64,000 nucleotides of DNA from Pomphorhynchus laevis (taxonomy: Eukaryota > Acanthocephala > Palaeacanthocephala > Echinorhynchida > Pomphorhynchidae): assembly GCA_012934845.2 (NCBI GenBank), contig WNNJ02001443.1, forward strand, positions 62,001-126,000, given 5' to 3'. The position numbers and the translations under genes were made by a program. The notes under the pieces are model-generated. The model was given only the letters and a program-made list of their open reading frames with translations. It did not search any database and was not told the DNA's origin. How positions within the stretch are numbered: position 1 is the stretch's first letter; every line of letters begins with the position of its first letter. Below, piece after piece: positions 21,765-31,646 of this stretch.

Positions 21765-21924
21765 AATACAATGTCAATTAGTTAGTTATAATCAAGAAGG
21801 TTTAAACTCCGTTAGTCTGCAAGCCGTTAGTTGTAAGTAGCGAGCGGATGTCGTCGATGGTTGTCGATAATTGTCAAGCGGATGGTCGTCGATGGTTGTC
21901 GTCTAAGGTTGTCGTCGTTTCAAA

Positions 21925-22652
21925 TATGTCGTCTTTTTTATGGCTTACGAATCGATGTTTTGGCAGACAGGATTTTCGTATGTCTACAGATACCTTCAGA
22001 GATGCTTTGATTGCGAGATATCGAGTTGAAGTGAATGAGGTTATCACCAAATGCTGCTGTGGGGAGCCGTTGACAAACATACATGCTCTTTCATGTCAGA
22101 CGAATGGAATTCCTACAATTAGGCATAATGTTGTTCGTGATATAGTCGCGGACGCAATCAAGAAAGTATCCTATCACGTCATTGTAGAGCCAAAGTTGTC
22201 GTATGTGGATAATGAGGTATTGTCTGAACATCGCACAACTACCCGTGCAAGAGAGGCTCGTCTAGATATTGCTTTCAGCAGTACTGATCACGGAAATCTG
22301 GAGCGGTCCTTTTTAGACATCTGTATTTTTAACTGTCATGCTTCTTACTATATATCAAGACCATCTGCTGGCTATAATTATCACCAATCCAGAAAAATGG
22401 CAAAATATGCAGAACGCATTTCGAAGATAGAAAAAGCAGTGTTTCATCCGTTTATACTGTATACCAGTGGTGGAATTAAACGTGAAGCAAACAAAGTTTT
22501 ACAAAACATTTCCCGCAAGAGAGCTATATGAGAAAATATTGACTATGCTATATTCATAAATCAAATGAAAACAAAGATTGCAATAGCAATAGCCAAAACA
22601 TCATCTTTTTGTCTACGACGAAATAGTGTAAATTTAGATTTCGCGAATTAGG
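21925..22652 (+). pseudogene. RLE-A C-terminal restriction-like endonuclease
   Basis: FLWLTNRCF leads into CCCGEPLTNIHALSCQ (C-x-C...H-x3-C zinc knuckle), IPTIRHNVVRDIV, then the PD-(D/E)XK-type signature EARLDIAFSS, ERSFLDICIFN and SRKMAKYAERI, corresponding to the PD...D...K of R2-type endonucleases. After a single in-frame TGA at 22529-22531 the same frame continues ENIDYAIFINQMKTKIAIAI to TAG near 22650, matching the end of the other RLE-A copies. The codons before 21925 that keep the frame open belong to the nested L2a 5' UTR. Confidence 0.8.
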
Positions 22653-22715
22653 TTTGAGTAAAAACAACGAAAAGAATTGATTAAAAACTAATGTATATAT
22701 ACCCAAACTTAAAAA

Positions 22716-22985
22716 AATTTACACCAGTGTTTACGTTGTAACATAAGTGGATGACCACGTAATCTTAAGTCATTTCGGGATTCTCAGGATTGCTCATCGC
22801 CCGCCACACTTCAACCAGGTCATTTAGTGCTCGAAGTGATGATAATAAAGGCATATTAAGGCGACTTAACCGTTCCTTATAAGTAAGGTTATGAAGGCCC
22901 GCTACCCGTTTAGAAGAACGTCGCAATACCTGTTCAATACGAAACTCTTCCGATTTGTTAACTTGGTATGATGCTGGAGAACAAT
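22716..22985 (-). mobile_element. CRb LINE, C-terminal ORF2 fragment
   Basis: Minus-strand copy of the region at 30490-30770 of CRb: ASYQVNKSEEFRIEQVLRRS, RVAGLHNLTYKERLSRLNMP, EVWRAMSNPENP. One frame is open from 22765 to about 22985 and the match is close. It is cut at 22985 by the start of an L2b copy and at 22716 by the end of RLE-A. Confidence 0.8.
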
Positions 22986-25722
22986 TCAGCCACTCGCATT
23001 TTTCCAGATCGCACCCCCTCCGAAATCGCTCAACTCTCATCTGCCCGCATCGAAAAACGCCGTCGCGAGGAAAACGGCGAAACATCTCTCCTTATCTGAA
23101 ACATCGACGGAAATTTTCAAGTTGTCCGCACCCACCCAAAAATTCAATGGCGCTCCATCTCCCCTATGTGCCTTCTCCACTAGCCCCTACTACCACTACA
23201 CACGGTTTCCGCCTAGGCCTCCTCAACACTAGATCTATTCTCAATAAATCCGATATCATCCTCAACTTATTCACTAAGCAATCCATCGATCTCTTCTGCC
23301 TCAACGAATCCTGGCAGTCCGATTCTGACGACATCTCCATCCGCCGTTTGCTCTCTGCCGGTTGCTCACTAGTCGAATCCGCTCGCCCCCTTAGCAAATC
23401 CGCTTCTAAATTCTCTAATCATGGCGGCATAGTCGCATTCGCCCGTCACCCGCGTCTCTTCGCAAAATCACTTCCACTTTCAGTCCTTGCTCTTTTGAAA
23501 TGCTCACTTGTCGTTCTTCTTACCCGATCACTCTAGATCTCGCCATGGTATACCGTCCTGGTTCATCAGCTCCTACATTATTATTTTTTACCGAACTCGC
23601 TGACCTTCTGTCCCACTGTTCTTTGTCCTCAATCCCTTCAATCGTTCTTGGCGACTTCAACATCCGCCTCGACCGCCCCTCTTCCACCGAGTCAATCCAG
23701 TTCATCAACATTCTATCCAACTATAAATACTCTCCTCACGATCTCGCCTTTCTTTTCGACTCTGAACTCACATCCATTCTCGATATTATCTTACCTTTCA
23801 AGCCTCACCTACACCGCCGCTTGCAACGTGCCCCCATGGTTTGACATCCAGTGCCTACTCTCAATGCGTCGACTACGTCATGCTTTTCAAGTATATCACC
23901 GCTATCTCAGACGTGATTTCCGCTCGATCACTTCGTCTTTCCGTGATTCCTATCTTGCTCATCGGCAGTATCATCTCCACCTACTACGTACCAAATGCAA
24001 CTCCTATTGGCAGCATAAAATCATCACTTCATTCAACAATAAGACTCTATGGAATACTTTTAACTCAATCCTTGCTCGCTCCTCTCCGCCGTGCAACATC
24101 AATCTTTATGATTATTCGTCATTTCTCCAGAGCAAAGTACCCACGTTGCTCTCTCACACCCTGGTCTCCATCATATCCCACTCGGCTCCGCCAAGCCACA
24201 TTCTCCCGGAACTCTTTCATCTTCTCCCTGTCTCACCTTCCGAAGTCTCATCTGTTCCCATGTCCTTGCCCAGCAAAATCTCACCCACCGATACACTGCC
24301 TACCCACATAATAAAATTCATATGCTCATCGATATCCCCTTTTCTCACAACCTCGTTTAACTCGTCCATTCGCAGTCGTAAATTCCCTACACACCGGAAA
24401 TCCGCAATCGTTTGTCCCCTCCTTAAGAAACAATCGCTCGAACTCTCTCTTCATTCTAGTTATCGCCCCATTTCACTATTCCCTACTCTAAACTCTTAGA
24501 ACGCCTCATCTTGAAACAGATCAAGGCTTATCTCTCCTCATCCAATCTGTACTATCCTTTCTAATCCGTTTTCCGGTCAAATCAATCGACAGAAATCGCA
24601 TGAATACAAGTGTACAACGACTTACTCATTTCTCGAGTCAAGGCTCTATATAGTGTTCTCATCTCCCTCGACCACTCCTTTGCATTCGACATTGTCGACC
24701 ACTCCGTCCTCCTTTCTCGTCTTCGTTATGATTACGGCTTTTCTTCCTCCTCCGTAGCATGGTTCGCCTCATATCTATCCGACCGTTCCTTTCGCGTCTG
24801 TTCTAATTCATCATCCTCCCCTTCCATCCCTATTTTTTGCGGGGTCCCACAAGGTTCAGTCCTAGGTCCCCTGCTTTTCTCTCTTCTGCTTAGCGATCTC
24901 TCTCCGTTTATCAAACCTTTTTCCTTTAACGTCGTGCAATACGCTGATGATATCCTCATCTATGCTCATGCACCCGCACATCGCATACACATATCGGCAT
25001 TTCTGCCTCCAACTGAATTTCTTCTATCTACGAACGTCTCTCTAATCTCTATCTCGTTCTAAACCCCAACAAGTCTAAAATAATGTGGATCCTCTTCTGT
25101 AAACCAAACATATATCCTCCCACTGTATTTTTTGCCTCATCAATCATCCCCATAGTCCACAATCTCACTTCCTTAGGCTTCCATTTCGATGATCACCTTT
25201 CCCTTAAACCATTCGTCCGTGACAAGGTTCGCTCGTCTAACTTAACTCTCCATGACATCCGCCGTATCCGCCCCCTTATCGACGTCCGTTCTTGTATGTC
25301 TCTTCTTTCATCGCTTCTTTTCCGTAAAGTCGATTACTGCCTTAGCCTTTTCGCCAATTCTCCAAAATCCATCATCCTTCTACTAGAGCACTCCGCCGTT
25401 CGAGTGCTCTTTCGTCTCCGTCGCTTTGACCACATATCCACATATTTTGCTCAACTCTCCTGGCCCACCATCCACATCCGCATCAAACTCCGCCTTCTTA
25501 TCGTAACTTTGCGTCTCATCGCTGTCGGCTGCCCTTCGTTCATTAACCTTCCTTTCTTAGACGACACTCGCCACACCTCGCTATCGCTGCGTTCCCGTCA
25601 TACCATCTTACTCCACGTTCCCAATTACTCCAACAACTGTGGTCTCCGTTCTTTTCTCGTCGCCGCCTCACTCGCCTGGAATCAACTCCCTCTCGATGTC
25701 CGCCGCGCCCCCTCCTTTATCG
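22986..25722 (+). mobile_element. L2b LINE, truncated at both ends
   Basis: Starts in the last part of ORF1 (FPDRTPSEIAQLSSARIEKR-like residues, 22990-23150) and ends inside the last ORF2 codons at about 25722, before the 3' tail. Loss of the 3' tail is unusual for a LINE insertion and suggests later deletion or recombination: different CRb copies in opposite orientation flank it. The plus strand is strongly pyrimidine-rich. Confidence 0.8.
23147..25722 (+). pseudogene. L2b ORF2: APE endonuclease and reverse transcriptase, broken
   Basis: The best-preserved L2b RT in the window. ATG 23147 overlaps the ORF1 end. Endonuclease motifs: GFRLGLLNTRSILNKSDI, CLNESWQSDSDDISIRR, NHGGIVAFARHP, VLGDFNIRLDRP. 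RT: SYRPISLFPTL, FDIVDHSVLLSRL, then CGVPQGSVLGPLLFSLLLSD (24838-24897) and QYADDILIYAHAP (about 24939-24977), with the YADD catalytic box intact. C-terminal part 25083-25748 (LRSFLVAASLAWNQLPLDV). Frame changes near 23530, 23730, 24490 and 25060, plus a lost stretch between endonuclease and linker. The enzyme would nick DNA and reverse-transcribe the element RNA. Confidence 0.85.
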
Positions 25723-26482
25723 TGTGCAGTCATCAGTCGAAGTCTTGAACTACGAATCAAACCAAGTACAGTGTTCCAAACCAGGATGTGATATTTGGAC
25801 ATCAGTAACCGGTACAACTAATCAACTTATTGATCTAAGATAAAAACATTGCTATACGGCTACTGTGCGTCAGCTGCACTGGTCTCACTACGTGCCTTGA
25901 TTCAAAAAAACTAAAAACAGCCAAGCCTGCACACATAAATATTCTTCCAATAATGATACATCTATCTCGCCAATACAACATAATAATGACGGTAATGATA
26001 CTAGGCAGCAATCAACTCTATGCATTGATGACAATGATATTTTATTGTCTAACATTTTTGAGTCGTCGTCGGTAATTAATCAGTGTAAATTGAATGATAT
26101 GGGAAATTGTGCAGAAGATAAAACCGACGAGGGAAATTGTGTAGAACAAATTCTATATAGGACACCTAAAGATAACCAGCTTTTACAATTTAGGTGGATG
26201 TTTCAGCATCAGTTGTCAAGTCGGTATCGATAGGACTCGAACCAGAGTTCAGTGCTCAAAGTGGGGATGACATCATATCTAGGCCATCCATAGAGGAGAG
26301 CAACGAGCGAAATTATACAGATGATAATATTAATAATCGATACACCTCCCTGGACAAACCCGTTAAAGTGAACTATCGTAATACAAATGTACATTTATAT
26401 TGGTCCCGAAAACGATTGTTGATTCCACGAGATAGAGCTATAATAATGGCCAATATTGTTGAGTCGTCAGCAATAAACAATC

Positions 26483-26727
26483 AACATACTGTTGATTTTC
26501 ACCTGCGCTGGCATTTGCCAGTGCTTTTGCTAATGATCCTTTTTGGTGTAGCTGTAGTACTGATTTAGTACTCTATGATGTTACTAGAAAATTTTCTAGT
26601 ACATCATTCACATTGATTCATTCATTGATTGCCGTCTGCCAGTCCTCCTTTGCATCCAGTAGTTTGAGGGATCTGGCACTGATGAGTCATTGTGATGACG
26701 AAACGGCATTCGTTATTCTTAGATGTG
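26483..26727 (+). mobile_element. 245-bp hairpin-rich insertion carrying a hammerhead ribozyme
   Basis: Non-coding insert in CRb ORF1. Parts in order: hairpin CTGGCA-tt-TGCCAG (about 26510-26523); AGTACT-gattt-AGTACT (about 26554-26570); palindrome TACTAGAAAATTTTCTAGTA with flanking ATGATG/CATCAT pairs (about 26574-26607); then the hammerhead at 26630-26708. The stem I strands of the ribozyme (TGCCAG, CTGGCA) repeat the first hairpin in inverted order. No ORF and no poly(A) tail. Resembles a small non-autonomous, ribozyme-bearing retroelement; I found no second copy in the window. Confidence 0.65.
26630..26708 (+). ncRNA. Type III hammerhead ribozyme (predicted)
   Basis: All conserved parts are present in the right order: stem III strand TGCCGT (26630-26635), cleavage-site C (26636, site GUC), stem I TGCCAG (26637-26642) with CTGGCA (26673-26678), core CTGATGA (26679-26685), stem II GTCAT-TGTG-ATGAC (26686-26699), core GAA (26700-26702), stem III return ACGGCA (26703-26708). 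All three stems are perfect (6, 6 and 5 bp), and stem I can extend through CCTC/GAGG after an internal loop. The open ends lie in stem III, which makes it type III. Self-cleavage would fall between 26636 and 26637. No core residue deviates. Confidence 0.9.
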
Positions 26728-28198
26728 TCCCGAAAGCGACCGTTGATTCCACGAGATAGAGCTATAATAATGGTCAGTATTGTTGAGTCGACAGCAATAA
26801 ACAACAAAGGTGGAATGATGACCTCGATAAAGTTAGGTCCATATTGGGACGTGTATTATCTGATTGTGATTCGGAAATTATAACATCCTTGAAAGTAGTT
26901 TCCCTCTTTCGCATAGGCAAATCTGATGATACAAATGCGAAACCTCGCTTATTAAAAATAGTATTCAGTGACAAAGAGTACGTTAATGTTTTATTAAGAA
27001 AATCTTATAGACTTAGTGGTACTGGCATTAGATGACTTAGAGACTTAGACCCGTCAGATAGAGAAAAGTAAAAGCTGGCTAAGATTGAGCTTCAAAAAAA
27101 GACTTAACAGTGGAGAGCGAAATCTTAGGATTCAAAATTTTCAAGTAGTGCGAAGCCGCCATCGTGTGTTTTGGACAATGTTACCCTCACATGACAAAAT
27201 TTAACATGCATTCGACCTATCGAGCTGCGTCGCACCTATCAAAGGAATAACGAAAGTCCAAATGTAACCAAAATACCAGATATTTTTGTGAAAAATTTAT
27301 AAATGTGTTATATTCTAATCTTCAGAGTATTCTCCCAAAAATGGTAGAGGTTACGCTACTTGCTGAAGAAAGTAATGCTAGTATCCTGGCATTCAGTGAA
27401 TCTTGGTTGAATTCTAACATTGATGACTCAGAAATTGCAATTCCCGGTTGCAGCTCATACCCTTGTGATCGTGTTAATGTCAGAGGTGGCGGTGTAGTCA
27501 TATACGCGCGAGATAGTATTACATTCAGTGTCCTATATTATGATAATGAGGAGATTAGTTACCAATCCCTATGATGTCGTTTCGAAAGCCCTGATTCCTC
27601 TGTTGTCGTTGGATTTGTGTACAGAAGTCCTATGGCATCCATCAAACGCCTCCGGAAAGATTTAGAACAGTTCGCCTCTTACGAAAACTTAATCTTACTT
27701 GGAGACTTTAATATGCCACGTATAGACTGGTCTACTTATTCCCGTTTGAGCGGCTGTGATTGGGAATCTTCTGAACTACTCGATTTATTAAACGAGCTGA
27801 ATTACTTTCAGTACGTAAATCAAGACACTCGTTTTAGAGGCTCTTCTAGAAGTCTATTAGATTTATGTTTGTCTAACCATGATCTACCGATAAATATTGA
27901 CTACATACAAGCTATAGGGAATAGTGACCATTGCAGTATGTTAATTCTCTTTCCGTTCGTTCTGTCTTCCATAAACACTTGTCACATATAGCTTAACGTT
28001 TTCAAGGCCGATTATAGCGCAATCGGTAGGCACCTTGATCGCGTTGTTTGGTTTGGCCGATTTGTGGTCGGATTGGAATATGCATGGAGGTTTTTTCGAG
28101 ATACTTTTGCTTCTCTTCTAGACAGATATGCGCCTTTACGTGCTTCACACTCCCGTAAATACAATAAGCCGTGGTTTGACGTAGAGTTAGGAAATCTT

Positions 28199-28920
28199 CT
28201 TAAAAAAAAGGATTTATTTTAACGTGGCAAATGCGTGCTAGCGCACGCTTACATGACCACAACAAAACAAGACTGTGAATCAGGTGTCGAGAAGGTGTAG
28301 GCGGAGGAGGTGTTTGAATGTAATAAAGGAGGGGGCGCGGCGGACGTCGAGAGGGAGTTGATTTTAGGCCAGTGAGGCGGCGACGAGGAAGGATTGGAGA
28401 CCGTAGTTGTTGGAGTAATTAGGAACGTGGAGTAAGAGGGTATGACAGGAACGAAGCGATAGCGAGGTGGGGCGAGTATCGTCTAAGAAAGAATGTTGAT
28501 GAACGATGGGGAGCCGACACCGATGATACGAAAAGTAACGATAAGAAAGCGGAGTTTGATGCGGATGTGGATGGTAGGCCATGAGAGTTGAGCAAAATAT
28601 GTGGATGTGTGGTCGAAGCGACGGAGACGAAAGAGCACTCGAACGGCGGTGTTGATTATTCGTTGTAGGGGTAGGATGATGGATTTTGGAGAATTGGCGA
28701 AAAGGCTAAAGCAGTAATCGATTTTAGGGAAAAGAAGCGATGAAAGAAGAGACATACAAGAACGGAAGTCGATAAGGGGCGGATACGGCGGATGTCACGG
28801 AGAATTAAGTTAGATGAGCGGACCTTGTCACGGACGAAGGGTTTAATGGAAAGGTGATCATCGAAATGGAAGCCTAAGAAAGTGAGATTGTGGACTACGG
28901 GGATGATCAATGAGGCATCG
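28199..28920 (-). mobile_element. L2b LINE 3' end nested in CRb ORF2
   Basis: Minus-strand L2b from the RT thumb to the tail, with hairpin GCGTGC-gcta-GCACGC (about 28235-28250) and an A-rich end at 28199-28208. Coding pieces 28656-28910 (HNLTFLGFHFDDHLS), 28483-28755 (YCFSLFANSPKSIILPLQRI) and 28364-28582 (LLLHVPNYSNNYGL) need two frame changes. It splits the CRb linker between endonuclease and RT. Confidence 0.85.
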
Positions 28921-28984
28921 ATTATCTTAAGGAGTGTAATTAATCATCTTAAGGAGTGTAAGATCCTTTATCGTCGATATCGTC

Positions 28985-29185
28985 AATCTAAAGGAGAATA
29001 TCAATTATATCGATACGCAATAAACAGATTTACGCACTTAACAGATCTAAGAAACTCTACTTTGAGAAATCAATTGATATTCTCTTAAGGAGAATATCAA
29101 TTATATCGAAACGCAATAAACAGATTTACGGCACTTAAAAGATTTAAGAATCTCTACTATGAGAAATTACTCGTTTATAATATCA
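28985..29185 (+). repeat. Tandem duplication of about 100 bp in CRb
   Basis: AGGAGAATATCAATTATATC, GCAATAAACAGATTTACG and the following GAGAAAT segment occur twice, starting at about 28994 and 29092, with a few differences and one inserted base. A shorter direct duplication (CTTAAGGAGTGTAA) lies just before, at about 28925-28960. Both lie at the right border of the nested L2b and may be repair scars of that insertion. Confidence 0.75.
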
Positions 29186-30949
29186 AGTATGAGCCAAGTT
29201 TATTTTTCAAATATTGTGCATCCAAAAATCGATCGAGATGCAAATGTTTTCCGTTACGTGTGAAAAATAAAGTAGTTGTCGACGATTATATGGTCGCTAA
29301 TACATTTGTAGAGACATTCTTTCCTAGAATAGATGAATCAGTTACTGTACACGGCACCTTTCATCATAATAATAAATCATTTAACTTGACGTCCCATATT
29401 TCTATCGCTCATGTATATAAGCAACTTCGACGATTAAAACTGTGTCATTCTGCTGGCCCTGACGGATTGCCATCGATCCTACTTAGAGAATTAGCATCCC
29501 ACAATTGCGGTCCACTACATCGAATATTCATATTTTCCTTATGCAAATCAAAGATTACCCTCCACTGGCAAAAATCGATAGTTTGCCCTGTATATAAAAA
29601 AGGTGATAGGTCATGCGCCAGCAATTTTATACCAGTTAGTTTGACATGTATTTGCTGTTAGGTACTAGAGCGTTTGATTTTGTTTCACATCAACCGCCAT
29701 GTTTCAATAAATAACCTTTTACATACTGCTTAACATGGATTCCGTTCGAGTAGATCAACATGTTCAAATCTTCTATTTGCTAGATATGATTGGTCCAGTG
29801 TTTTTGATGCAGGTGTCGACACCGACGTGGTATTCGTGGTCTTCTCGCGTGCTTTCGATACAATCAATCATAATATACTTATTGGCAAACTTATAGGACT
29901 TCACTTTGATTCTGTAATTGTTAATTGGATTCGTGCGTGTTTATTAGATAGAACTGCAGCAGTCAGAGTAAGTGGGACTTTGTCAGATTGGACTTATATA
30001 TGTAGTGGTGTACCCGTTTCCTATAAAAATCGATTTTAGGACCAATTTTATTTAATATATATTAACGAAGTCCCATCATTACTGCTGTCAAAAACGTTGT
30101 TGTACGCCGATGATCTTAAGGTCTATCGCTGTGTTGTTAATGACCTTGACCGACAAATGTTACAGTCTGATCTCGATACATTGACGTATTGGTCAGCTGA
30201 TAACTGTTTCAGTATTAATGTGACGAAATGTGCATACATGCACATAGGGAATAAGTTTTCAACAACCAGCTACTCAATTCACTTACAACCAATTCCTATG
30301 GTTCGTCAATATTGAGACTTGGGCGTCGTCGTTTCTGATGATCTAGGCACTAGGAAAAATACGGAGCAAATATGTGCTAGAGCAACTCGAATTTCCGGTA
30401 TGATTTCCAGATGTTTTAGTAAATTAGAAATTGAGTCATTTAAACTTTTATTCACTACTCTCTGTTCAAGTGTTCTTAACTATTGTTCTCCCGCATCATA
30501 CCAAGTTAACAAATCGGAAGAGTTTCGTATTGAACAGGTATTGCGACGTTCTTCTAAACGGGTTGCGGGCCTTCATAACCTTACTCATAAGGAACGGTTA
30601 AGTCGCCTTAATATGCCTTCGTTATCTTCACTTCGAGCACTAAATGACCTGGTTGTAGTGTGGCGGGCGATGAGCAATCCTGATAATCCCGTTAGAAGTC
30701 TATTTCGTATGCGAAATGACTCAAGATTACGTGGTCATCCACTTATGTTACAACGTAAACACTGGTGTAAAAAAGAAGCATTAATTTTGCCGTGCGTGTC
30801 ATTCCAGCTTGGAACCGTTTACCGGCGGAAGTGGTGAAGCAAACAAGCAGACGTGGATTTGTATCTACTTTGAAGAAACTGACTAATTTTAATTAATTTG
30901 TCGTTAGTTTCCTTTTTATATTTTAAATTGTGAAGGTGTCTATTGAGCT

Positions 30950-31190
30950 ACGCTCGCTGACATTTTTTTTGAAGATTTAATATTATACATACAATATAAG
31001 GTTACCCGCAAATAGGTCCGAAATATTAAATTAAAAATTAATTTTTTATAAGTTTTCGTTACATTGGACGATTGATTGCGGATCTGTCTCGCTGACATTT
31101 TTTTAATAATCAAATTTATTTGTATAAATAACAATTCGAGGTTACCCGCAAATGAGTCCCAATATTATAAAATAATAATAAAATAATAAT
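30950..31190 (+). repeat. Duplicated CRb 3' terminal segment
   Basis: CTCGCTGACATTTTTTT ... GGTTACCCGCAAAT-G-TCC is present at about 30952-31022 and again at about 31090-31165, with A/T-rich variable middles. The second copy ends in AATAATAATAAA repeats, the usual CR1-like terminus. Two overlapping 3' ends in tandem suggest a second truncated insertion into the first tail, or slippage during tail synthesis. Confidence 0.65.
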
Positions 31191-31646
31191 AAACTGATAT
31201 CAACAAAAAAAATAATATTGAGAATTACTACCGACACCAATGTGCTTTATTGTGTTTTTATTACCCTAATGTTGGCAAGCGTCCGAATAGCGATACGCAC
31301 CACACCAGTGTCAGAGGCAATATGAACTGATCAATTAGTTGTGTTAACTTTAAATATAATTCATGTTACAAGTGAAAGCGAAATCTAGCGATTACAGCAA
31401 ACAGCCTGCACGGAAATTGAGATGAGTGCAGCCTCAGCCACAAGAAAACATATTCGTGGTTTTGCATAAAGACGCCAAACGATTCGATTTTGACTAGTGC
31501 GCATATCATATTTGTGATTTTTCTTCACAAATGGTAAAAAAGGTCAAAATAAAAACGATACTTATAGGAATGGGCGGACTAAGGCTGATAGCAAACATGA
31601 TGCATCACATATCACTGGTAGCGAAGAGGAATACGGTAGTCTGCAG

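Larger units (their letters stand above)
17437..21925 (-). mobile_element. L2a LINE, nearly full length, inserted in RLE-A
   Basis: Runs from the tail (hairpin GCGTGCA-ttt-TGCACGC at about 17469-17485, preceded on the sense strand by GGTCATGTAA) to a 5' UTR of about 160 bases upstream of the ORF1 start (21764). The 5' UTR region contains GTCGTCGATGGTTGTCG twice (21850-21866, 21885-21901). ORF1 (about 20393-21764) and ORF2 (about 17538-20429) overlap by 37 bases. Both are broken. The insertion interrupts an RLE-A element, so it is the younger of the two. No clear target-site duplication was visible. Confidence 0.85.
16846..22715 (+). mobile_element. RLE-A LINE, 5'-truncated, split by a nested L2a
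   Basis: The two halves, 16846-17436 and about 21925-22715, belong to one copy: the first ends in EYAGDKEAS and the second resumes with FLWLTNRCF, exactly where other RLE-A copies read KGASTWLSARP. Between them sits a minus-strand L2a. The element carries the region after the RT palm and the C-terminal restriction-like endonuclease; the RT catalytic core is missing. The 3' UTR (22653-22715) is short, and the element ends where a minus-strand CRb fragment begins. Confidence 0.75.
26404..26805 (+). repeat. About 78-bp direct repeats flanking the hammerhead insertion
   Basis: 26404-26482 and 26728-26805 are diverged copies of the same CRb ORF1 segment (both contain TTGATTCCACGAGATAGAGC and CAGCAATAAACAA) with about six differences. 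They bracket 26483-26727. This is long for a LINE target-site duplication; a local tandem duplication that trapped the insert is equally possible. Divergence indicates an old event. Confidence 0.8.
25723..27210 (+). pseudogene. CRb ORF1, broken
   Basis: Opens with VQCSKPGCDIWTSVTGTTNQ (about 25765-25830), the C-x4-C-x-WT finger. A Ser/Asp/Asn-rich linker follows (26045-26400) and then the RRM-like domain: RLLIPRDRAIIMANIVESSA, interrupted by the insertion, and continuing as SLFRIGKSDDTNAKPRLLKI (26844-27035), SGTGIR, and the conserved end RNLRIQNFQVVRS near 27115-27150. Several stops and frame changes. Near 27170 the Trp codon of VFWTM overlaps a TTG in the ORF2 phase. Confidence 0.75.
27200..30895 (+). 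pseudogene. CRb ORF2: APE endonuclease and reverse transcriptase, broken
   Basis: Endonuclease: LYSNLQSILPKMVEVTLLAE, FSESWLNSNIDDSEI and RGGGVVIYARDS (27305-27574); LLGDFNMPRIDW and SRSLLDLCLSNHDL, GNSDH (27617-27991). After the nested L2b: CHSAGPDGLPSILLREL and CPVYKKGDRSCASNFIPVSL (29260-29661), FVVFSRAFDTINHNILIGKL (box A, 29827-30039) and LLYADDLKVYRCV (30097-30315, YADD intact). GVPQGS is lost (GVPVSYKN, followed by a stop). Thumb and C-terminus at 30319-30837 (DLGTRKNTEQ, KRVAGLHNLTHKERLSRLNM). At least five breaks. Confidence 0.85.
25723..30960 (+). mobile_element. CR1-like LINE (CRb), decayed, with two insertions
   Basis: ORF1 remnants 25723-27200, ORF2 remnants 27200-30895 and a tail with GAGC-tac-GCTC (about 30944-30954). 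Interrupted by a 245-bp hammerhead-bearing insertion (26483-26727) and a minus-strand L2b 3' end (28199-28920). The sequence after the tail continues with a duplicated 3' segment (see 30950-31190). Confidence 0.8.
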
